NCBI GenBank assembly: GCA_934343805.1 | Contig: CAKRIN010000018.1 | Coordinates: 1-53,938 of the forward strand | Length of the DNA: 53,938 nucleotides | DNA from: an uncultured Lachnospira sp. | GTDB lineage: Bacteria; Bacillota; Clostridia; Lachnospirales; Lachnospiraceae | Direction of reading: 5' to 3' | Shown here: piece by piece, positions 1-7,930 of the stretch | Numbering within the stretch: position 1 is the first letter of the stretch | Layout of the letters: every line of letters starts with the position of its first letter | Position numbers and translations under genes: made by a program | Notes under the pieces: generated by a model | What the model saw: the letters and a program-made list of their open reading frames with translations, nothing else | What the model was told of the DNA's origin: nothing | The model's database searches: none

Positions 1-393
1 GAAGAAGCAATTCCAGAAGTAGAAGCAGCGCCAGTAGCAGAAGAACCAACATTCAGCTATAAGGAAGAGCCAGTAGCGGAGCCAGTGGTTGAGGAACCAA
101 AGGAAGAAGCCGCTCCAGTAGTAGAAGCAGCAACACCAGTAGAAGAAGAGCCAGCATTCAGCTACAAGGAAGAGCCAGTAGCAGCTCCAGTGGTTGAAGA
201 AGCAAAGGAAACAAAGGAAGAAGCAATTCCAGAAGTAGAAGCAGCGCCAGTAGTTGAAGAAACAAAGGAAGAAGCAATTCCAGAAGTAGAAGCAACACCG
301 GTAGCAGAAGAGTCTGTGGAAGAGCCAATAGCTGAAACAATTGTAGAAAAAGTTAAACCTTCTGTAAGAATACTTGGAAGAATACATAAATAA
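1..393 (+). CDS. C-terminal part of an acidic Glu/Pro/Val-rich repeat protein (5' end outside window)
   Basis: The frame is open from base 1 to the stop at 391-393, so only the C-terminal 130 residues are seen. Almost all of it is low-complexity sequence of Glu, Pro, Val and Ala. The unit containing FSYKEEPVA occurs twice, 105 bases apart, and the unit EEAIPEVEA occurs at bases 1, 217 and 268. The last 20 residues (VEKVKPSVRILGRIHK) break the pattern and are basic. No signal peptide or membrane segment is visible in this part. The next gene starts 19 bases after the stop, so the two are probably co-transcribed. The repeats suggest an extended, disordered linker; the function depends on the missing N-terminus. 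I do not recognise the family. Confidence 0.75.
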   Translation, partial: EEAIPEVEAAPVAEEPTFSYKEEPVAEPVVEEPKEEAAPVVEAATPVEEEPAFSYKEEPVAAPVVEEAKETKEEAIPEVEAAPVVEETKEEAIPEVEATPVAEESVEEPIAETIVEKVKPSVRILGRIHK

Positions 394-412
394 GAAGGAG
401 GGAGTGAAGATT

Positions 413-997
413 ATGTTTAGTGTTAATATTGATAAACTTGTTGGAATGACAATTAACGAAGAAAAAAGTTACAATGATTTGGTTGGAACTATTAAGTCTG
501 AACTTGGAAGTAAAAAGTGCCTGGCTGTCACTAAAAATGCGATGTCTACATTTAAGTTAGCATATTCATTTACTAAGGCAGGCGAGAAAGTCCTTTTTAT
601 TGATGGAGATATTGTGTCAGATGTATTTCTTGGGAAATACAAGCTTGGAAAGAATATGAAAGGTGTAGCAGATTTCCTGAAGAAGACAGATGGGGGCGCT
701 AATCTTATATGTAAGACCAATAATTCAGATATGGATATTATATTTACTGGTGTCCTGGAAGATGGAGTAGTAACAGATGATGAGGAAGAAATGATGAAAA
801 ATCTTATAGAAAAGTTTCTTCCTAACTATGATCGCATAGTAATAAGTGCTGATGAGGAAGGCAGAATAGCTAAATATTGTGATGGAACAGTTATTATGTA
901 CGATGAAAGCGAGTTTGGAGAGATAGCTGCACAGAATTATACATCAGAACTTGAGGACAAAAATTGTAATGTTCTGGGTGTTGTAATAAATGAGTAA
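413..997 (+). CDS. Degenerate ParA/BY-kinase-like P-loop protein
   Basis: 194 residues. The fold pattern follows CpsD/CapB tyrosine kinases and MinD/ParA ATPases. A strand comes first, then the P-loop position (VTKNAMSTFK, about residue 40), then KAGEKVLFIDGD (Walker A' position), then GVADFL, which lines up with the GLSDLL segment of BY-kinases. A late strand, YDRIVISAD, replaces the usual YDxxIIDxPP, and the end is GVVIN. The Walker A lysine and glycines are missing and no Tyr cluster follows, so ATP hydrolysis is doubtful. The start at 413 was chosen because GAAGGAGG lies 10-19 bases before it; the longer frame from 374 has no such site. The gene overlaps the following sirtuin gene by 8 bases. 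It is probably a regulatory or scaffold partner of the acidic repeat protein upstream; this is inference. Confidence 0.6.
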   Translation: MFSVNIDKLVGMTINEEKSYNDLVGTIKSELGSKKCLAVTKNAMSTFKLAYSFTKAGEKVLFIDGDIVSDVFLGKYKLGKNMKGVADFLKKTDGGANLICKTNNSDMDIIFTGVLEDGVVTDDEEEMMKNLIEKFLPNYDRIVISADEEGRIAKYCDGTVIMYDESEFGEIAAQNYTSELEDKNCNVLGVVINE

Positions 998-1709
998 TAT
1001 AGATGAATTTGTAAAATGGGTTGATGAGTGTGATAATATAGTGTTTTTTGGAGGAGCAGGGGTATCTACAGAGAGTGGAATTCCTGATTTCAGAAGTCCG
1101 GATGGATTGTATAATCAGAAATATAAGTATCCGCCAGAAACAATAATCAGTCATTCATTTTATCAGAGAAATCCGGAAGAATTTTATAGATTTTATAAGG
1201 ATAAAATGCTCTACCCGGATGCCAGGCCGGGAGTAACACATAAGGCGCTGGCTAATCTTGAGAGGCAGGGTAAGTTAAAGGCTGTAATTACTCAGAATAT
1301 TGATGGATTGCATCAGATGGCAGGAAGTAATAATGTTATAGAACTGCATGGATCTGTTTTAAGGAATTACTGTGAAAGATGTCATAAATTTTATGATCTC
1401 GATTATATTATTAAGTCAGAAGGAATTCCATATTGTGAATGTGGTGGAAGAATAAAACCAGATGTAGTTCTATATGAAGAAGGGCTGGACGAGAATAATA
1501 TTTCTGAAGCAATAAGATACATTAAAAATGCGCAGATGCTTATTGTTGGGGGAACTTCATTGGGAGTATATCCGGCAGCGGGGCTTATAGACTATTACAG
1601 AGGAGATAAGCTGGTATTGATAAATAAATCTGCAACACCATATGATGGACAGGCTGATTTATTGATTAATGAGCCTTTAGCTAATGCATTTGAATGTTTT
1701 AGTAAATAG
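990..1709 (+). CDS. cobB: NAD-dependent protein deacylase, sirtuin family
   Basis: 239 residues, the usual size for a bacterial sirtuin. These enzymes remove acetyl or other acyl groups from lysines, consuming NAD and releasing nicotinamide and O-acyl-ADP-ribose. The NAD-binding motif GAGVSTESGIPDFRS is at about residues 22-36, followed by TQNIDGLH and the catalytic histidine in ELHGS. Four cysteines (CERC ... CECG) form the structural zinc site at about residues 128-151. VGGTSLGVYPAAGL near residue 190 is the second nucleotide-contact segment. The start ATG lies inside the end of the preceding gene (8-base overlap), which points to translational coupling. The protein is cytoplasmic. The family is certain; the substrate range is not known. 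Confidence 0.95.
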   Translation: MSNIDEFVKWVDECDNIVFFGGAGVSTESGIPDFRSPDGLYNQKYKYPPETIISHSFYQRNPEEFYRFYKDKMLYPDARPGVTHKALANLERQGKLKAVITQNIDGLHQMAGSNNVIELHGSVLRNYCERCHKFYDLDYIIKSEGIPYCECGGRIKPDVVLYEEGLDENNISEAIRYIKNAQMLIVGGTSLGVYPAAGLIDYYRGDKLVLINKSATPYDGQADLLINEPLANAFECFSK

Positions 1710-1737
1710 ACATGAAATAATGATGAGGAGTGTTTAT

Positions 1738-1935
1738 ATGGCAGAAATTATTCCATATGAGGCAGGCGACATTGTTGAAATGAAAAAGAAACATCCATGT
1801 GGAAGCTGCGAATGGGAGCTTCTTAAGGTAGGGGCTGATATTAAAATGCGATGTCTTGGATGTAATCATGAGGTTATTTTAAAAAGATCATTAGTACAAA
1901 AAAATACAAAAAAAGTAAAAAAGACTTGTAATTAA
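1738..1935 (+). CDS. DUF951 family small protein
   Basis: 65 residues. The pattern GDIVEMKKKHPCGSCEWE, GADIKMRCLGC and a basic tail (KRSLVQKNTKKVKK) is characteristic of the DUF951 family of Firmicutes, a small beta-barrel with a basic end. Family members often sit near translation or replication genes and may bind nucleic acid, but the function is not established. The start at 1738 is preferred over in-frame ATGs at 1720 and 1723 because GATGAGGAG lies 7 bases before it. Three cysteines are present (two in HPCGSC, one in RCLGC), one more than I would expect in HPCGSN-type members. The probable rpsF promoter overlaps its 3' end. Confidence 0.85.
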   Translation: MAEIIPYEAGDIVEMKKKHPCGSCEWELLKVGADIKMRCLGCNHEVILKRSLVQKNTKKVKKTCN

Positions 1936-1954
1936 ACTTTTTATATGATAAGAT
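1926..1954 (+). promoter_or_regulatory. Probable promoter of rpsF-ssb-rpsR
   Basis: TTGTAA and TAAGAT are separated by 17 bases. Transcription would start near 1961, giving a leader of about 90 bases. The leader holds an imperfect hairpin: the CCTTGTTCCTT side near 1979-1989 faces AAGGAAAGAAGGG near 2008-2020. The S6:S18 complex is known to bind rpsF leaders in many bacteria, but I cannot match this hairpin confidently to that motif. Confidence 0.45.
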
Positions 1955-2050
1955 TTTGTCTTGTGATATATTTTAATCCTTGTTCCTTCGTTTACATTTA
2001 TATGTATAAGGAAAGAAGGGACCAAAAGACCAGAAGGAGGTGCGACGTAG

Positions 2051-2338
2051 ATGAATAAGTATGAATTAGCATTAGTTGTTAGCGCAAACGTCGAGGATGA
2101 AGTAAGAACAGCTACTATCGAGAAGGTTAATGAATTAATCACTCGTTTTGGTGGTACTATTACAGATCCAGGCACAAGCGAGAAGAAGAAGCTTGCATAC
2201 GATATCCAGCATATGAGCGAGGGATTCTATAGCTTCATCAAGTTTGAGGCAGAAGCTACTGCTCCAGCAGAGATCGAAAGCAGAATTCGTATCATGGATA
2301 ACGTTTTAAGATTCTTAATCGTTAAAGATGGAGAGTAA
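2051..2338 (+). CDS. rpsF: 30S ribosomal protein S6
   Basis: 95 residues, normal length. The N-terminus MNKYELALVVSANVEDE and the segments DPGTSEKKKLAYDIQHMSEGFY and IESRIRIMDNVLRFLIVK are diagnostic of bacterial S6. It binds the central domain of 16S rRNA together with S18 in the platform of the small subunit. A strong AGAAGGAGG ribosome site precedes the ATG. It heads the classic rpsF-ssb-rpsR operon, which ends at the terminator at 3165. Expression is likely controlled by its own leader. Confidence 0.98.
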   Translation: MNKYELALVVSANVEDEVRTATIEKVNELITRFGGTITDPGTSEKKKLAYDIQHMSEGFYSFIKFEAEATAPAEIESRIRIMDNVLRFLIVKDGE

Positions 2339-2405
2339 TTTACAAAGTCCCGTTTGTAGATGAGACGTTTGACTTACAACTCTTTTATAGAAGAGGAGAT
2401 TAAGT

Positions 2406-2867
2406 ATGAACAAAGTTATTTTAATGGGCAGACTGACAAGAGAGCCAGATATCAGATATTCACAGAATGCAGAAGGCTCAATGGCAGTTGCAAGATATAC
2501 ATTGGCTGTAGACAGAAGACGTGGAAGAAACAGTGATGGAAATGAGCAGACAGCAGATTTCATCAGCTGTGTTGCCTTTGGAAGAAATGGTGAGTTTGCT
2601 GAGAAGTATCTTCATCAGGGAACTAAGATTGCCATTACTGGAAGAATCCAGACTGGTAGTTATACTAACAAAGATGGTCAGAGAGTTTATACAACCGATG
2701 TAGTTGTTGAAGAACAGGAATTTGCAGAAAGCAAATCCGCAGCAGCTAATTCAGATTCTAATTATGCTGCATACACACCATCAAGACCAGAGCCAAGTCA
2801 GGCAGCTGGTGACGGATTTATGAATATTCCGGATGGAGTAGATGATGAGGGTTTGCCTTTCAACTAA
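2406..2867 (+). CDS. ssb: Single-stranded DNA-binding protein
   Basis: 153 residues. The OB-fold is at residues 1 to about 105 (MNKVILMGRLTREPDIRYS, YTLAVDRR, DFISCVAFGRNGEFAEKYLHQGTKIAITGRIQTGSYTNKDGQRVYTTDVVV). A flexible Ser/Pro/Asn-rich linker follows, then the acidic tip DDEGLPFN, which docks partner proteins of replication and repair. The protein coats single-stranded DNA as a tetramer. The GC-rich middle part of the linker is shorter than in E. coli. Its place between rpsF and rpsR is conserved across Firmicutes. Confidence 0.98.
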   Translation: MNKVILMGRLTREPDIRYSQNAEGSMAVARYTLAVDRRRGRNSDGNEQTADFISCVAFGRNGEFAEKYLHQGTKIAITGRIQTGSYTNKDGQRVYTTDVVVEEQEFAESKSAAANSDSNYAAYTPSRPEPSQAAGDGFMNIPDGVDDEGLPFN

Positions 2868-2884
2868 GATAGGAGGTAAAAACC

Positions 2885-3148
2885 ATGCCAGATAAGAAGG
2901 CTGAGAGACCAGAGGGTCAGATGAGAAGAAGACCAATGCGCAGAAGAAAGAAAGTTTGTGCATTTTGTGCAGATGCCAACAAGGTATTAGATTATAAGGA
3001 TGTTGCTACACTTAAGCATTATGTTTCTGAAAGAGGTAAGATTCTTCCTAGAAGAATTACAGGAAACTGTGCTAAGCATCAGAGAGCGCTTACAGTAGCA
3101 GTTAAGAGAGCAAGACATGTAGCTCTTCTTCCATATTCAGTAGATTAA
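2885..3148 (+). CDS. rpsR: 30S ribosomal protein S18, cysteine-containing form
   Basis: 87 residues. The core [49 protein letters not shown] is typical of S18. A CxxC pair (VCAFC, about residues 23-26) and a cysteine in GNCAKHQ match the zinc-type S18 paralog. The first 20 residues are very basic, as usual. It pairs with S6 in the ribosome. AGGAGG lies 8 bases before the ATG, and it is the last gene of the operon. Confidence 0.98.
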   Translation: MPDKKAERPEGQMRRRPMRRRKKVCAFCADANKVLDYKDVATLKHYVSERGKILPRRITGNCAKHQRALTVAVKRARHVALLPYSVD

Positions 3149-3164
3149 TATTGAAGCTTTATTA

Positions 3165-3195
3165 AGCCACAGTGGATTGTCACTGTGGCTTTTTT
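3165..3195 (+). terminator. Rho-independent terminator after rpsR
   Basis: Perfect 10-bp stem (AGCCACAGTG with CACTGTGGCT), a 6-base loop and a T run. Confidence 0.93.
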
Positions 3196-3197
3196 GC

Positions 3198-3226
3198 TTG
3201 TAGTAGAGAGGGTTTGATGCTATAAT
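3198..3226 (+). promoter_or_regulatory. Probable promoter of gdpP-rplI-dnaB
   Basis: A perfect TATAAT at 3221-3226 sits 17 bases after a weak -35 (TTGTAG), directly after the rpsR terminator and 15 bases before the first gdpP ATG. The short leader makes the second ATG at 3257 a possible alternative start. Confidence 0.5.
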
Positions 3227-3241
3227 TATTCTAATTCGATT

Positions 3242-5317
3242 ATGGAGATTAATGATATGTCAGATAAAAAGAGAGGGAAAGCATTTAAATATAGTGGGTT
3301 ATTACGATCATTCTTTGCATGGCCTTTGTATATAGGTGCAATTTTGCTTATAATATGCGCAGTTATGTTCTGCATTAATATTACGGCGGCAACTGTTGTA
3401 GGTATATTCATGCTTATTTATCTGTTGGCATGTGGTCTTATGCATTTTTACTTGAGACCAAGGATTATGAGCGGCATGGTTGAATTTGCAATGAATTATT
3501 CGCAGATACAGAAGCAGCTCCTATATAATCTTAGTGTGCCATATAGTCTGCTTGATAATAATGGTAATGTGTTATGGACTAATAAGTCAATGCAGGAATG
3601 CCTTGGAGTTAGAAAGGATTTCAGAAAGAATATTGATACAATTCTTCCTGAAGTTACTTCCAATATATTTCCAGATAATGAAACTGGTTATAAAGAGATA
3701 AGATTAAGTTATCAGGATAGAGATTATAAGGCAGAGATCAGAAGTATAGATGCAGATTCGCTTGCGGACGGAGTTGATATAATTGAGCATAGTAGTAACT
3801 CATTAATGTATGCCATGTATCTGTTTGATGAAACTGATATTAATACATATATACAGAAGTTAAAGGATGAAAGATTTGTTGTAGCGCTCGTTTATGTGGA
3901 TAATTATGAAGAGGCTCTGGATAGTACGGATGATGTAAGAAAGTCATTATTGGCTGGTCTTATAGATAAGAGAATTAATAAATATTTTTCACCAGGTTCT
4001 GCAATTGTAAGTAAACTTGAGAAAGATAAATATGTTATTGTATTCAGATACAGCTATCTTGAGAAGTTAATTCATGATAGATTCAGTATACTTGAAGAAA
4101 TCAAGAGTATCAAGATAGGTAATGAGATGACGCTCACTCTGAGTATGGGAATAGGAACCGGATCTCAGGATTATTCAAGAAATTATGATGTTGCTAAGGC
4201 GGCAATGGATCTTGCTCTTGGACGAGGTGGAGATCAGGCTGTTATAAAAGATGGCGACAAGATATTATACTATGGTGGCAAGAGCCAGCAGATGGAAAAG
4301 AATACCAGAGTAAAGGTACGTGTTAAGGCTCATGCTTTAAGACAGATACTGGATAATAACAGCAGAGTACTTGTTATGGGACATAGTCTGGCTGATATAG
4401 ATGCATTTGGTTCAGCTCTTGGAATATATATTATTTCAAGAAAGCTGGGAAAGGATGCGCATATTGTGCTTGGGGAAGTAACAAGCAGTGTAAGACCATT
4501 TGTTAACAGATTTATCGGAAAAGAAGAGTATCCGGATGATATGTTTGTTAAACCGGAGGATGCAGTAGGAATGATAACGGCATCTACAGTTGTTATTGTT
4601 GTAGATGTAAACAGACCGCAGAGAACAGAGTGCCCAGAGCTTCTTGAAAAATGTAAGACAGTAGTTGTGTTTGATCATCATAGAAGACAAAGTGATACAA
4701 TTACGGGTGCGGTATTGTCATATGTTGATCCATATGCGTCTTCGGCAAGTGAAATGATCACAGAAATGATACAGTATGTAGATGATGGAATTAAATTAAA
4801 GGCATTTGAGGCGGATGCATTATATGCTGGAATTAATATAGATACAGATGGATTTAATAGTAAATCGGGTCCAAGAACATTTGAAGCAGCAGCTTTCCTT
4901 AGAAGACATGGGGCAGATGTTACCCGTGTAAGAAAGATGCTACGATGCAATATGAGTGAATATACTGCTATTGCTAAGGCGGTCAGCAGAGCAGAGGTTT
5001 ATAAAGACGCATTTGCAATAACTGTTTTTAATGGAGATGGAATAGATACTCCGACAGTTGGTGGTGCTAAGGCTGCCAATGAACTTCTTGATATATCAGG
5101 AATAAAGGCTTCGTTTGTAATAACTCCATATGAGAACAAGCTTTTTCTAAGTGCAAGATCTATTGACGAGGTTAATGTACAACTTGTTATGGAAAAGCTT
5201 GGTGGAGGCGGACATATGAGTATAGCGGGAGCACAGCTGACTGACTGCACAGTGGATCAGGCTATTAATACAATTAAGCTTACGTTGGATAATATGATTA
5301 AGGATGGTGAAATATAA
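3242..5317 (+). CDS. gdpP: Cyclic-di-AMP phosphodiesterase, GdpP type
   Basis: 691 residues. The order of domains is that of GdpP/YybT: two membrane helices at about residues 20-80, a PAS-like domain at about 85-180, a degenerate GGDEF domain at about 200-345 and a DHH/DHHA1 phosphodiesterase from about 375 to the end. Visible catalytic motifs are [28 protein letters not shown] (about residue 477), NIDTDGFN and the [11 protein letters not shown] loop near 655. It cleaves c-di-AMP to pApA and so sets potassium, osmotic and wall homeostasis; the catalytic part is cytoplasmic. An alternative start is residue 6 (3257). The stop overlaps the rplI start by one base. Gene order gdpP-rplI-dnaB is the same as in B. 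subtilis. Confidence 0.95.
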   Translation: MEINDMSDKKRGKAFKYSGLLRSFFAWPLYIGAILLIICAVMFCINITAATVVGIFMLIYLLACGLMHFYLRPRIMSGMVEFAMNYSQIQKQLLYNLSVPYSLLDNNGNVLWTNKSMQECLGVRKDFRKNIDTILPEVTSNIFPDNETGYKEIRLSYQDRDYKAEIRSIDADSLADGVDIIEHSSNSLMYAMYLFDETDINTYIQKLKDERFVVALVYVDNYEEALDSTDDVRKSLLAGLIDKRINKYFSPGSAIVSKLEKDKYVIVFRYSYLEKLIHDRFSILEEIKSIKIGNEMTLTLSMGIGTGSQDYSRNYDVAKAAMDLALGRGGDQAVIKDGDKILYYGGKSQQMEKNTRVKVRVKAHALRQILDNNSRVLVMGHSLADIDAFGSALGIYIISRKLGKDAHIVLGEVTSSVRPFVNRFIGKEEYPDDMFVKPEDAVGMITASTVVIVVDVNRPQRTECPELLEKCKTVVVFDHHRRQSDTITGAVLSYVDPYASSASEMITEMIQYVDDGIKLKAFEADALYAGINIDTDGFNSKSGPRTFEAAAFLRRHGADVTRVRKMLRCNMSEYTAIAKAVSRAEVYKDAFAITVFNGDGIDTPTVGGAKAANELLDISGIKASFVITPYENKLFLSARSIDEVNVQLVMEKLGGGGHMSIAGAQLTDCTVDQAINTIKLTLDNMIKDGEI

Positions 5318-5763
5318 TGGATGTTATTTTATTAGAGGATGTTAAAACATTAGGAAAGAAAGGTCAGATTGTTAAGATTAATGATGGATATGCAAGAAAT
5401 TATGTGCTGCCTAAAAAGCTTGGAATTGAGGCAACAGCAAAGAATCTTAACGATTTAAAGTTACAGAAGAAACGCGAGGAGAAGGAGGCTGCAGAGGAGC
5501 TTGCAGCAGCAAAGGAGCTTGCGGCTAAGATTGAAGAATGTACGGTGACAGTTTCTATGAAGACAGGAGAAGGTGGAAGAACATTTGGTACTGTTTCTAC
5601 AAAGGAAGTTGCGGAGGAAGCAAAGAAACAGCTGGGGTTGGATATTGATAAGAAGAAAATGAAACTCGATGAGCCTATAAAATCGCTTGGAACATACATT
5701 ATATTAGTCAAGCTTCACAAGGATGTTTCGGCAAAGCTTACAGTACGTGTAGTAGAAAAGTAA
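5317..5763 (+). CDS. rplI: 50S ribosomal protein L9
   Basis: 148 residues, usual length. The N-terminal domain ([40 protein letters not shown]) is followed by the long charged linker helix at about residues 40-75 and a C-terminal domain with [19 protein letters not shown]. It binds 23S rRNA near the L1 stalk. Its ATG overlaps the gdpP stop, so translation is coupled. Confidence 0.98.
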   Translation: MDVILLEDVKTLGKKGQIVKINDGYARNYVLPKKLGIEATAKNLNDLKLQKKREEKEAAEELAAAKELAAKIEECTVTVSMKTGEGGRTFGTVSTKEVAEEAKKQLGLDIDKKKMKLDEPIKSLGTYIILVKLHKDVSAKLTVRVVEK

Positions 5764-5800
5764 TTACTATTAAGATATATTTACATGAAAGGAAATAACT

Positions 5801-7147
5801 ATGGACGAGTCAGTGGTAACACGGGTGATGCCTAATAGCCTTGAAGCAGAGCAATCTGTAGTTGGTTCTATGATTCTTGACAGACAGGCTATAATATCTG
5901 CGGCTGAAATATTAAGACAGGAAGATTTCTACTATAGACAGTATGGAATAATGTTTCAGACAATGGTTGACATGAATAATGAGGGGAAGCCTGTAGACAT
6001 AGTAACATTACAGGAAAGATTGAAAGAAACAGATGTGCCATCTGAAGTTTATAGTATCGAATTTGCAAGAGAGCTTTTATCAGCAGTTCCTACATCCGCA
6101 AATATCAGGCATTATGCCGGTATTGTGAAGGATAAGTCAGTGCTGAGGAATATTATACGTGTTAATGATGAAATAGCCAACCAGTGTTATGCTGGTAAGG
6201 ATAAAACAGAAGATATTCTTGAGGATACAGAAAAGAAGATATTTGAACTTGTTAAAAGCAAGGGCGGTAAGGAATATATGCCTATTGATAAGGTTGTTCT
6301 TGAGGCACTTGACAGAATATCGGCAGCAGCCAAGACAAAGGGCGCTGTTACGGGGGTACCTACAGGATTTAAGGATCTTGATACTTATCTTTCAGGATTA
6401 CAGCCGTCAGATTTTATTCTTGTTGCAGCGAGACCTTCTATGGGAAAGACAGCATTTGTTTTAAATGTTGCTGAAAATGTTGCAATTAAACAGGGGATTA
6501 CGACTGTTGTTTTCAGTTTGGAAATGTCTAATGTCCAGCTGGTAAACAGAATGCTTTCTCTGGAGTCTACAGTTGATGCTGATAAGATCAGGAAAGGTCA
6601 CCTGGATTCTAATGATTGGGGAAAGCTTATAGAAGGTGCGGACAGCATTGCAAAATCAAGACTTATAATAGATGACACTCCGGGTATATCTATAGCTGAA
6701 TTAAGAAGTAAATGCAGAAAATATAAAATGGAGAATAATCTTGGTCTTATAATTATCGATTACCTTCAGTTGATGAGTGGAAGTGGAAGCGGTCGCTCAG
6801 AGGGAAGGCAGCAGGAGGTATCAGATATATCGAGAGCATTGAAGGCGCTTGCCAGAGAACTTGATGTTCCGGTTGTAACACTTTCACAGCTGAGCCGAGC
6901 AGTTGAGCAGAGACCTGATCACAGACCAATGCTTTCTGACTTAAGAGAGTCGGGAGCTATTGAGCAGGATGCCGATGTTGTTATGTTTCTGTACAGAGAC
7001 GATTACTATAATAAAGATACAGAACAAAAAGGTATTGCTGAGATTATTATTGCCAAGCAGCGTAATGGTCCTATAGGAACTGTAAAGATGGCGTGGCTGC
7101 CAGAACAGACAAGATTTGCAGATCTGTCAAGAGATTTGAGACAATAA
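5801..7147 (+). CDS. dnaB: Replicative DNA helicase DnaB
   Basis: 448 residues. The N-terminal helical domain starts PNSLEAEQSVVGSMILD. The RecA-like C-terminal domain carries Walker A ARPSMGKTAF near residue 212, the Walker B strand LIIIDYLQLM, VVTLSQLSR and the arginine-bearing AKQRNGPIGTVKM. It is the hexameric ring helicase that unwinds DNA at the fork. The helicase loader DnaI and the DnaD-type initiator are encoded at 32449-34625, in the same window. A strong terminator follows. Confidence 0.97.
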   Translation: MDESVVTRVMPNSLEAEQSVVGSMILDRQAIISAAEILRQEDFYYRQYGIMFQTMVDMNNEGKPVDIVTLQERLKETDVPSEVYSIEFARELLSAVPTSANIRHYAGIVKDKSVLRNIIRVNDEIANQCYAGKDKTEDILEDTEKKIFELVKSKGGKEYMPIDKVVLEALDRISAAAKTKGAVTGVPTGFKDLDTYLSGLQPSDFILVAARPSMGKTAFVLNVAENVAIKQGITTVVFSLEMSNVQLVNRMLSLESTVDADKIRKGHLDSNDWGKLIEGADSIAKSRLIIDDTPGISIAELRSKCRKYKMENNLGLIIIDYLQLMSGSGSGRSEGRQQEVSDISRALKALARELDVPVVTLSQLSRAVEQRPDHRPMLSDLRESGAIEQDADVVMFLYRDDYYNKDTEQKGIAEIIIAKQRNGPIGTVKMAWLPEQTRFADLSRDLRQ

Positions 7148-7154
7148 ATAATAA

Positions 7155-7187
7155 AAATAACCCCGGTTCAATGAACCGGGGTTTATT
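7155..7187. terminator. Bidirectional terminator between dnaB and the ferredoxin gene
   Basis: Stem CCCCGGTT (7161-7168) with AACCGGGG (7174-7181), flanked by A-rich sequence on the left and TTTATT on the right. It can serve both converging genes. Confidence 0.88.
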
Positions 7188-7225
7188 CGTTATGTATACG
7201 AATATGTAATCAGGTTAATATCTGA

Positions 7226-7396
7226 CTACTGTGGGTTTGGAGCACCAACTGGACATGTTCCAGCACAAGCACCACAATCAACACAAACATCAGCGTTGAT
7301 TTCGTAATGAGCAGCACCCTCGCTGATAGCCTCTACAGGACATCCAGCAGCGCAAGCACCACAACTGATACAATCATCATTAATTACATATGCCAT
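7226..7396 (-). CDS. Small 2[4Fe-4S] ferredoxin
   Basis: 56 residues. There are two CxxCxxCxxxCP clusters, CISCGACAAGCP and CVDCGACAGTCP, as in clostridial ferredoxins, an electron carrier for hydrogenase, pyruvate-ferredoxin oxidoreductase and similar enzymes. The start at 7396 (MAYVINDDC) matches the family and has AGGAGG about 10 bases upstream; the frame open to 7423 would add nine unrelated residues. It is a single-gene unit with its own promoter and terminator. Confidence 0.96.
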   Translation of the reverse strand: MAYVINDDCISCGACAAGCPVEAISEGAAHYEINADVCVDCGACAGTCPVGAPNPQ

Positions 7397-7453
7397 AGTA
7401 TAAATCCTCCTTAATAATCTCATAGTAAACTGCTATAACAGTTGTTTTAATGT

Positions 7454-7482
7454 ATTATACGATACAGAGGGGTAAAATTCAA
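7454..7482 (-). promoter_or_regulatory. Promoter of the ferredoxin gene
   Basis: Read on the minus strand: TTGAAT, 17 bases, TATAAT. The leader holds the small inverted repeat AACTGTTATAGCAGTT (7427-7442). Confidence 0.7.
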
Positions 7483-7565
7483 TATGAATTTTTATCAATA
7501 AAATATAAAGTTGCGGTTAGATATAACTAACTAATGCAGATATAAAAAGTAATTATTATGTATTA

Positions 7566-7594
7566 TTGACATTTAAATGGGGCAATATTATAGT
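7566..7594 (+). promoter_or_regulatory. Promoter of the DUF1858 gene
   Basis: TTGACA (7566-7571), 17 bases, TATAGT (7589-7594). Confidence 0.65.
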
Positions 7595-7650
7595 AGATAC
7601 ATTGAACAGTATCGAAAGATAGCTGGATAAATACGTAATAGGAGGTCAGT

Positions 7651-7857
7651 ATGGCAAGAATTACTAAGGACACTACAATAGGAGAGGCTCTTCAGATAGA
7701 TGCAGGAATAATTCCAATATTAATGGGAATAGGAATGCATTGTGTAGGGTGCCCATCATCAGCAGGAGAGACATTGGAAGAAGCTGCTATGGTTCATGGA
7801 ATTGATCCGGATATGTTAGTAGAAGAAATTCAGAATTATCTTCAGTCAATAGGATAA
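7651..7857 (+). CDS. DUF1858 domain protein with a CxxC pair
   Basis: 68 residues. The whole protein matches the DUF1858 pattern: TIGEALQIDAGIIPILMGIGMHCVGCPSSAGETLEEAAMVHGIDPDMLVEEIQNYL. The MHCVGCPSS motif is the hallmark; the two cysteines suggest redox or metal-cluster chemistry. Family members occur alone or fused to hybrid-cluster and radical SAM proteins; the exact role is not established. TAGGAGG precedes the ATG. It stands next to a ferredoxin gene on the other strand, which fits a redox role but is not proof. Confidence 0.88.
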   Translation: MARITKDTTIGEALQIDAGIIPILMGIGMHCVGCPSSAGETLEEAAMVHGIDPDMLVEEIQNYLQSIG

Positions 7858-7860
7858 AAT

Positions 7861-7924
7861 AAAGGCGGAACTGTCAGAATAGAGAGTGTATAGAATTCAC
7901 TATTCAGGCAGTTTCGCCTTTTTG
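7861..7924. terminator. Bidirectional terminator between the DUF1858 gene and mecA
   Basis: The outer stem AAAGGCGGAACTG pairs with CAGTTTCGCCTTT (one G-U). Inner GAATAG/CTATTC extends the structure. A tracts and T tracts flank it. Confidence 0.85.
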
Positions 7925-7930
7925 ATGTTA

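Noticed and set aside
158..340. Leucine-rich open frame on the minus strand
   Set aside because: It is the mirror of the Glu-rich repeats on the plus strand (CTT/CTC codons from GAA/GAG); no ribosome site.
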